DNA of 64,000 nt from NCBI GenBank assembly GCA_002695905.1, contig NZQM01000119.1:1-64000 (forward strand), written 5' to 3'. The notes below the pieces were generated by a model. It was given only the letters and a program-made list of their open reading frames with translations, ran no database searches and was not told the DNA's origin. The stretch is from Parvibaculum sp. GTDB lineage: Bacteria > Pseudomonadota > Alphaproteobacteria > Parvibaculales > Parvibaculaceae. Shown here piece after piece: positions 57,774 to 64,000 of the stretch (the first letter of the stretch is position 1; every line of letters starts with the position of its first letter). Made by a program: the position numbers and the translations under genes.

Positions 57774-57782
57774 CTGGGGAGC

Positions 57783-58772
57783 TTAAGCGCCGTGCATTGT
57801 AGCGGCACGGTCCGCAACAAAGAGGAAATAGAGATAGGCGATATAGCCGATCAGGAAAAACGTGCCTGCTGAGCGTGTGATGGTACCTCTTGACATAGCG
57901 AATGGTACCACCAGCAATGCGGCGATCAACATTACCCAGAGGTCGAACCAGAGGAAGGCAGGCGGAACGTCGATCGGAGCCACCATGGACGTGATGCCCA
58001 TGACTCCTAGAATGTTGAAAAGATTCGACCCAAGGACATTGCCGACCGCGATGTCAGCCTGTCGGCGAAGCGCGGCAATGACCGTCGTGGCGAGTTCGGG
58101 CAAGGATGTGCCGAAGGCGATGAGCGACAGACCGATGGCACCGTCTGAGACACCGAAGGCTCTGGCGATCTCTGTCCCGCCATCAACGATGAAGTGAGCG
58201 CCGAGAGGAAGGCCTAGCACCCCGGCTGCGAGAAAGAGCGCAATCATTAAGGGGGTTTGAGGGAGGCCGGAGCTTTCGTCGGGCAGTTCGAACTCTTCTT
58301 CAACGGAGGAGGCGCCAGATCCATTGGCTGTGTTTACTGCGTGGGTTGCGACATATCCAAGGAACAGAAGCAGGAGCGTAAAGAGGATCAGTCCTTGCCA
58401 GAATACAAGCTGACCAAACAGAGCGAGGAATATGAAGATAAGGGTCGCAAATACCATAAAGATGGTATTTCGGCGGACTGATACCTGATCGCAAAGTGTT
58501 GGGTAAATCAAAGCGGGAATACCCAGCACGAGAAGCACATTGGCGATATTGGACCCGACAATGTTCCCGATGGCAATGCCGCTCGCGCCGGTAAGTGCTG
58601 CTTTGATGGAAACAACCAGCTCCGGTGCAGACGTCCCAAAGGCCACCACAGTTAACCCGATGAGCATTGAGGGTATGCCTAGCTTGAGAGCGAGTGAGAC
58701 CGCTCCTCGGACCAACAGGTCGCCACAAAACAGCAGAATGACAAAACCGCTGATCAGCGAGAGGTACATCAT
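57783..58772 (-). CDS. calcium/sodium antiporter (CaCA family)
   Basis: GLTVVAFGTSAPELVVSIKAALTGASGIAIGNIVGSNIANVLLVLGI and GLSLIAFGTSLPELATTVIAALRRQADIAVGNVLGSNLFNILGVMG duplicated alpha repeats; start MMYLSLISG at 58772. Confidence 0.95.
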   Translation of the reverse strand: MMYLSLISGFVILLFCGDLLVRGAVSLALKLGIPSMLIGLTVVAFGTSAPELVVSIKAALTGASGIAIGNIVGSNIANVLLVLGIPALIYPTLCDQVSVRRNTIFMVFATLIFIFLALFGQLVFWQGLILFTLLLLFLGYVATHAVNTANGSGASSVEEEFELPDESSGLPQTPLMIALFLAAGVLGLPLGAHFIVDGGTEIARAFGVSDGAIGLSLIAFGTSLPELATTVIAALRRQADIAVGNVLGSNLFNILGVMGITSMVAPIDVPPAFLWFDLWVMLIAALLVVPFAMSRGTITRSAGTFFLIGYIAYLYFLFVADRAATMHGA

Positions 58773-58993
58773 GCGAAGCCGCTCCGAAAGAAGAAGTCGC
58801 GAAGGATCGTGGAATCGATCCAATAGTGTGCTATCGCGGTTAAGCTCCCGTCGGCGGTCATTTATTTTCTTTCTTAACGTCGATCCCCTATCTTCCATAT
58901 ATAGGGGCCTTACGGCTGAAGTAAAACTGCTCAAATTGAGCTGAGGTGTGCGTGGCATGCCCGCAACACGCGATAGTGATGGAGATATAGCTG

Positions 58994-60733
58994 GTGGAAG
59001 CGGGTGCTGGACATATAGAGATCGTTCCCTATCTGAGGGAGATAGTGGTTTTTCTGGTTGCCTCTGTGCTGATCGTGCCTCTGTTCCAATGGATGAGAGC
59101 CAGTCCAGTCTTGGGGTATCTGGCAGCAGGGGCCCTGATCGGCCCCTTTGGCCTTGCGGTGATTGCGGACACGGAAGGTGTAGCCCGGCTGGCTGAGCTC
59201 GGGGTTGTGTTTCTTCTGTTTACCATTGGCCTCGAATTGCCGTTTGAGCGGCTGCTGGCAATGCGTCGTCTCATCTTTGGATTGGGTGGATTGCAGGTGC
59301 TCATCGGCGGGTCTGTCCTTGCGCTCTTTGCAAGCATGTGGGGCAACTCCATTGAAGCATCTGTGGTTATTGGTTTTGCGCTTGCGCTTTCCTCTACTGC
59401 TATTGTTACCCAAGTGTTGATTGAACGCAGCGAGTTCGCAACGCCGATGGGACGTCGGACATTCTCTATCCTATTGTTTCAGGACCTCGCGGTTGTGCCT
59501 CTTATTATGCTGGTCGCCATTCTTTCGAATGGCGGTGCGGAGGGACCGCTTGATCTCGCCAAATTGATCGGGATCGCGGTTTTGCAGGCAGTTGCGGCGA
59601 TTGCATTTATCCTGATCGTTGGCAGGTATGCGTTGCGGTACCTGTTTCGCCTAGTTACCTGGGCAAGGTCACCTGAGCTCTTCATGGCGTTAACATTGCT
59701 GGTTGTGCTGAGTACGGCCTGGGCGACCGGTCAGTCCGGTCTCTCTATGGCTTTGGGCGCCTTCCTAGCCGGGCTTGTCTTGTCGGAAACTGAATTCCGC
59801 CCACAAATCGAAATCGATATTCAGCCGTTTAAAGGCCTCTTGCTCGGCCTGTTTTTTATCAGCGTCGGGATGGGGCTCGATTTCGCGATCATGCAGGCCA
59901 TGCCCTATGAAATCTTCCTGGGTGTCGTTGGTCTGATCGGCATCAAGGCGATTATGATCTCGTCACTCACCGTTGCGTTTGGTGTGACCGCCAGTCAAGC
60001 AGTGCGGACCGGGCTGTTGTTGAGTGCGGGCGGCGAGTTTGCATTTGTGATTATTGGTGGAGCGATGGCTGGCGGCGTTCTTGACCGCGAAGTCGCCCAA
60101 TACATGCTGATTGTTGCCGGTGTGTCTATGGCCCTAACACCGCTTCTTATGATTGCGGGCAATGGTGTCTCTGCTCTTATTGCCAGACGTTATCACGTCG
60201 AGAAAGAAGTTGAAGTGTCTTCGATTGATGATGATCTGAGCGGGCATGTCATCATTGCTGGTTATGGCCGCGTTGGTCGCACGGTGGCTCGGCTCCTTTC
60301 TGAACAGATGGTTCCCTTTGTGGCGCTGGACATGAGTGTGGCGCGGGCGCAGGAAGCACGAAAGAATGGCGAGGCGGTATTTTACGGCGATGCGGCGCGT
60401 CACGATGTGTTGGAGAGGGTCGGGGCAAACCGGGCGGCAGCTATTGTCATTACACTGAATGATCATGCTGCAAGTACAAAAGGCGTCGCTTCGGTTCGAG
60501 CCAAATGGCCGAAGCTCCCCGTGTTTGTGCGTGCTCATGATCTGACGCATTCTCAAGAACTCATGAAGCTTGGCGCTACAGGCATTGTGCCGGAGACGCT
60601 GGAAGCATCCTTGCAGCTTGCCTCAGATGTTCTGCATTCACTCGGCACGCCGCACGAAGCGATTGTTCCTCACATGGACCGGGTTCGTGAGGAGGGATAT
60701 GCGCGGGTGAACCCGGACGCAGACCAGACCTGA
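58994..60733 (+). CDS. monovalent cation:proton antiporter-2 (CPA2/Kef-type) with RCK/TrkA-N domain
   Basis: GYLAAGALIGPFGLAVI...LGVVFLLFTIGLELPFERLLAMR...C-terminal HVIIAGYGRVGRTVARLLSEQMVPFVALDMS. Confidence 0.95.
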   Translation: MEAGAGHIEIVPYLREIVVFLVASVLIVPLFQWMRASPVLGYLAAGALIGPFGLAVIADTEGVARLAELGVVFLLFTIGLELPFERLLAMRRLIFGLGGLQVLIGGSVLALFASMWGNSIEASVVIGFALALSSTAIVTQVLIERSEFATPMGRRTFSILLFQDLAVVPLIMLVAILSNGGAEGPLDLAKLIGIAVLQAVAAIAFILIVGRYALRYLFRLVTWARSPELFMALTLLVVLSTAWATGQSGLSMALGAFLAGLVLSETEFRPQIEIDIQPFKGLLLGLFFISVGMGLDFAIMQAMPYEIFLGVVGLIGIKAIMISSLTVAFGVTASQAVRTGLLLSAGGEFAFVIIGGAMAGGVLDREVAQYMLIVAGVSMALTPLLMIAGNGVSALIARRYHVEKEVEVSSIDDDLSGHVIIAGYGRVGRTVARLLSEQMVPFVALDMSVARAQEARKNGEAVFYGDAARHDVLERVGANRAAAIVITLNDHAASTKGVASVRAKWPKLPVFVRAHDLTHSQELMKLGATGIVPETLEASLQLASDVLHSLGTPHEAIVPHMDRVREEGYARVNPDADQT

Positions 60734-60748
60734 TGGCTCAACTGTGCC

Positions 60749-61264
60749 TCAGGACATTTCTTCTGGGACTGTGCGCTTTTTCGATTTTCGCGGTCGTTCA
60801 TAGAGAACGGTCGGGTAATCTTTGAGCGGATTTACTTGCTCACCTGTATAGGCCCAGTCCGGCATTTCGCTCATTCGGACATGGTAGCGCGGTTCGCGCC
60901 CCACGCCCTCGCCAAACAATCCGCGAGGTGTGCTGACCATGTGGGGCGACGCGTCGCGCTCATAGGTAACTGGAGTGCCGCATTCGATACAGAAGCGCCG
61001 TGTAACGGCACGTTCGTCATCCCGATAGTGACTGAGTGCTTCGCCGCCGCTCGTAATCCGAAAGCGTTTGCGCCAGGAGCCGACATAGGTGACGGACGAT
61101 GTGCCCATGATACTCCGCGTCGCTGCGGAGTGGTCGTGATAGGCCCACCTGGCGGGATACTTGATTTCGAACTGTACAATCCCACAGCCACAGGCACCCT
61201 TCACCCATTCAGGGTGCGCCAAATAGGCTTTGTCGCTTGTTTGCTCGTTGCTTTTGCGAGGCAT
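60749..61264 (-). CDS. GFA family protein (variant zinc site)
   Basis: KGACGCGIVQFEIKYPARWAYHDHSAATRSIMGTSSVTYVGSWRKRFRIT...RRFCIECGTPVTYERD. Confidence 0.75.
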   Translation of the reverse strand: MPRKSNEQTSDKAYLAHPEWVKGACGCGIVQFEIKYPARWAYHDHSAATRSIMGTSSVTYVGSWRKRFRITSGGEALSHYRDDERAVTRRFCIECGTPVTYERDASPHMVSTPRGLFGEGVGREPRYHVRMSEMPDWAYTGEQVNPLKDYPTVLYERPRKSKKRTVPEEMS

Positions 61265-61372
61265 GATGCTCTTTCTTCTTGTTTCACGAGATTGTCAGAT
61301 GCAGGCTTGATGCAAAGGTTCGACAATAGTCAACAATAACAAGAACCAATCAAGGTGAGGGAAGGGGATCCG

Positions 61373-61780
61373 ATGTTTGCTGAATTTATGGATGCTTGGG
61401 CGGTTGCGCAGGCAGAGCAGGAAGTTTTTATCGCAGCGTTGCCACAATGGGTACAGCTGTGGATGAATTGGATGCTGCTGGTGCTGGGAGTCGGTGCGCT
61501 GGCTTTTTCGATATTTAAAGCCGAAGCCCGCTGGCTGTTGCTGGCAATGGTGTTGACCATCCCGGCGACAATGATCCTCGGTGTCTATGTGGGCTGGAAC
61601 GGCCTGTGGGGCATCACACATCTCATTTTGTGGACACCCGTCGCGATTTATATGGCACGGCGTTTCCCTCAGATTCAGGTGAAGAGCATTTATGGTGTCT
61701 GGTATGTCTTAGCGCTCGCAACCTTGTGGATATCGCTCATCTTCGATGTGAAAGATGTCGGTCAGTATCTGCTGAGCTGA
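61373..61780 (+). CDS. integral membrane protein of unknown function
   Basis: About 136 aa with four predicted TM helices by eye (MLLVLGVGALAFSIF, LLLAMVLTIPATMILGVYVG, ITHLILWTPVAIYM, GVWYVLALATLWISLIF). Confidence 0.75.
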   Translation: MFAEFMDAWAVAQAEQEVFIAALPQWVQLWMNWMLLVLGVGALAFSIFKAEARWLLLAMVLTIPATMILGVYVGWNGLWGITHLILWTPVAIYMARRFPQIQVKSIYGVWYVLALATLWISLIFDVKDVGQYLLS

Positions 61781-61784
61781 AGCG

Positions 61785-62312
61785 TCAGGTGGGCTGGCCC
61801 TGCTTGAGCAGTTCGTCGATCAGCTCGCGCTGCTGAATGGCGCCGCCAAAGAGCAAAAGGCCGGACGCGTAGCTTGAGCCATAGGTGCGGGCAAGATTGA
61901 CTGTCTGGCCGATTGCTTCAATAAGCTGCCGGTCGTGCAGCGTGCTTAGCGGATGAATAAAGGTGCTCCAGAGTAGGTCCTTGGCGATCGCATATCGGGC
62001 ATCCAATGCGCTGTCGAAATTTGCCTGCATGATGCGGGTGAGGTCTTCCGGCGTCAGCGTATCTGCTTTGCGAATGGCGACCAAGATACGCATCCGATTG
62101 TTCGCTGCGTCGGTGACGATGACAACCGGCACATCGGCAATGGTGAGCTGCCAATTTCCGTTCTGATTTTGCAGGTCCTCGTCCAAACGTTCGAGAATTA
62201 TGTGCATGGTCTCAAGGGACATGGTGCCCTCGCGCAGGATTGTCTCTTCTTCAGCAAAGCTGGGCGTCACAAGAATTGTTAGAACGGCTGTGATGAGTGT
62301 GAGTGCGCGCAG
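61785..62312 (-). CDS. secreted hypothetical protein with YbjN/CesT-like region
   Basis: ORF track starts at GTG 62270; the same frame extends to CTG at 62312 giving (M)RALTLITAVLTILVTPSFA-EEE, a complete signal peptide. Body WQLTIADVPVVIVTDAANNRMRILVAI...LLWSTFIHPLS resembles YbjN/CesT-type folds. Confidence 0.55.
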   Translation of the reverse strand: MRALTLITAVLTILVTPSFAEEETILREGTMSLETMHIILERLDEDLQNQNGNWQLTIADVPVVIVTDAANNRMRILVAIRKADTLTPEDLTRIMQANFDSALDARYAIAKDLLWSTFIHPLSTLHDRQLIEAIGQTVNLARTYGSSYASGLLLFGGAIQQRELIDELLKQGQPT

Positions 62313-62386
62313 GGGCTCCCCCCTGTAAGAACAATGTCTACAGGATAGACGTGCTGTGGCCCTCTTCTATGCACAGCTTCGTGAGT

Positions 62387-63472
62387 TCAGTTTCCTGCGT
62401 TTTCCTGCATCCACAGAAGTGAGGCTGTCAAACCTGACAGAGAGAGTGGCACGGTGAGGTCCTGTCCGTACTCGCTTCGATAGGCGAATACAATCTCGGA
62501 CCCTGCACGCATAGCCTCAACCAACTGGTTGGTTTTTTCTTGAGGGCCAATAAAGTAGTCATTGACCGCGTGTGGCGTTTCAATTTCATTTGGCTGAAGC
62601 ACTGCGATTCTCTCACCATCGACGGTAATTGTGATGGGTTTGCTCCGGTCCATCATTTCAAAAACGGCAATGAATGAAATACGCAGCGGGGCATCGCGCC
62701 GCTCGCGGCTGACGCGTAGTTGATAATCATATCCTGCGGGCGCTTCTGTATCGTGAACATAGGTGTTGGCGGAACAATATCGGGAGCCGTCGTCCCGGGG
62801 TTGGCGGCAGGAAACAAGGAAGTCTTTAAAATAACGCCGGTTTTCACAGAATGGTGCAACGGAGCAATCAGCTCCTTGTGCTGGTGCGTCCGGATTGTCG
62901 AGTACCGGGTCTGGCGTTCTTGCTGACTCAGGTGCTGAGGCGCGTTTGTAAATAACCGGCCATTTTTCCGGCAGCCTGCCCTGGCATTCGCCCTCATAGG
63001 CATATTCCGTCATGGCGAAATCGTACCCTGTCCAGACCCAGGACCCAATTGAGCCGCAATCGCCAACGCCGCGGCCTTTGACGAACTCGGTGAGGCGGCC
63101 TGTCTTGGTATCAATATCGGCATTGATGAGCGTGTCCGAGGCGGACCAGCCGAGTTCATCGCTATAGCGGGCGAAACTGAGCGTGTCCCAGGTCGAGATA
63201 TCGCTTTCATCGTCGCGTCGCTCCAGAAGTATTTTCACCGCCATATTGTAGGCGGCAAGCTGGCAGGGAACGAGATGGAGGCGCGCATTGGCGCTGAGCG
63301 TTGCGCCGACCCACATGTCACTTGTGTCGAGATTCTCGGGCAGGAAACAGTCGGGATCATCCAATGCGCGATCAATGATGTCTTGCGGCGGCGGTGCCAT
63401 GGGTGTTGTGTTGAAATCGGCGAGGGCAGGTGTGGCAAGAAATGTGAGCAGGGCTGCCATCAGGCGTTTCAT
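62387..63472 (-). CDS. DUF1176 domain-containing periplasmic protein
   Basis: Signal peptide MKRLMAALLTFLATPALA; DTKTGRLTEFVKGRGVGDCGSIGSWVWTGYDFAMTEYAYEGECQG is DUF1176-like. Confidence 0.85.
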   Translation of the reverse strand: MKRLMAALLTFLATPALADFNTTPMAPPPQDIIDRALDDPDCFLPENLDTSDMWVGATLSANARLHLVPCQLAAYNMAVKILLERRDDESDISTWDTLSFARYSDELGWSASDTLINADIDTKTGRLTEFVKGRGVGDCGSIGSWVWTGYDFAMTEYAYEGECQGRLPEKWPVIYKRASAPESARTPDPVLDNPDAPAQGADCSVAPFCENRRYFKDFLVSCRQPRDDGSRYCSANTYVHDTEAPAGYDYQLRVSRERRDAPLRISFIAVFEMMDRSKPITITVDGERIAVLQPNEIETPHAVNDYFIGPQEKTNQLVEAMRAGSEIVFAYRSEYGQDLTVPLSLSGLTASLLWMQENAGN

Positions 63473-64000
63473 GGTCGCTTCTCCCAGGGTTCCAATGTTC
63501 CGGCAATGGTGCGGGTATCGAAGCCACGATAGGCCCGCAAGGTGGCGCCGCAGATTTCGTCATGGGTGAGCCAGCGGGAGCTGTCGTCTTCTACGACAAA
63601 TCCCAGAATAACCTGGCGATAGGTCTTGCCTCCATGAGCCTGCATGGCTTCCAGACGCCGATCTGCAAAGCCGTTGGGCTTGCCTGATGCGGAGCCCATA
63701 ATCTCGATGATCTTGCCGCCGGGGATCACACAGTCCGCGATGCCATCACGGAGTGTGTGTGCTTCCGGGTGAAGCCAGGTGACGGCCAGATCTACCGGAC
63801 CGCGCGCACGCAATGTGTCGAGGAAGTGGGTCTCGTCCGTATAGTCGAGGGGAAGCTTCATGACTTTGTCGTCAAGGAAACTTTCGCCAAAAGAGAACTT
63901 GCTCGCGCTACGTGCGCAGAGCGTTGCGTGCTGGCTTTCGCCAACAATCTGGCGGGCGACCGGGGCCAGCATGCCCGTGGTGCCGATGAGGAGTGCGTGA
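63469..64000 (-). CDS. Rossmann-fold NAD(P)-binding short-chain dehydrogenase-like protein, 5' end outside window
   Basis: Frame open to the window edge: HALLIGTTGMLAPVARQIVGESQHATLCARSASKF... glycine-rich Rossmann start; ends AGTLEPWEKRP. Confidence 0.7.
   Translation of the reverse strand, partial: HALLIGTTGMLAPVARQIVGESQHATLCARSASKFSFGESFLDDKVMKLPLDYTDETHFLDTLRARGPVDLAVTWLHPEAHTLRDGIADCVIPGGKIIEIMGSASGKPNGFADRRLEAMQAHGGKTYRQVILGFVVEDDSSRWLTHDEICGATLRAYRGFDTRTIAGTLEPWEKRP

Noticed and set aside
1-64000. CRISPR arrays, prophage, transposons, toxin-antitoxin or defence islands
   Set aside because: No regularly spaced direct repeats, integrases, transposases, or recognisable phage or defence proteins were found by reading the ORF translations.
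1-64000. tRNA/rRNA genes
   Set aside because: No intergenic region showed a recognisable T-loop (GGTTCGAATCC-type) cloverleaf or rRNA sequence; a tRNAscan-SE run would be decisive.

Overview
The window is a gene-dense, moderately GC-rich alphaproteobacterial chromosomal segment of about 55 protein-coding genes. I recognised no rRNA or tRNA genes, CRISPR arrays, integrases, transposases or phage modules. Most of it is core metabolism and housekeeping: acyl-CoA dehydrogenases and an acyl-CoA synthetase; a MoxR/DUF58/BatA-DUF4159 gene set; CCA-adding enzyme; hemF/hemN; trmL; petABC; an mtnP-apt-mtnA-aldolase cluster; ychF-pth-rplY-prs; pgeF/MidA-like/lgt/ubiK/ybjN/proC; an EnvZ/OmpR-type two-component pair with a MarR regulator; ilvE; moaE-moaD-pgsA-uvrC; folB; and cation antiporters. 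I did not find a convincing undescribed system. The observations most worth a second look are: (i) a decayed TetR regulator with an in-frame TGA at a probable Trp position and a separate 1-nt frameshift, beside a probable ferric-reductase-like remnant; (ii) a dispersed family of about 50-58 bp imperfect inverted repeats, two of which flank mtnP; (iii) an mtnP-apt-mtnA-class II aldolase cluster matching the DHAP-type methylthioadenosine salvage shunt; (iv) a receiver / Hpt / flagellin-like three-gene cluster; (v) several palindromic regulatory candidates (hemF/hemN, marR/ilvE, rplY leader, petA leader). All calls come from reading the sequence and the supplied ORF translations; no database search was run.
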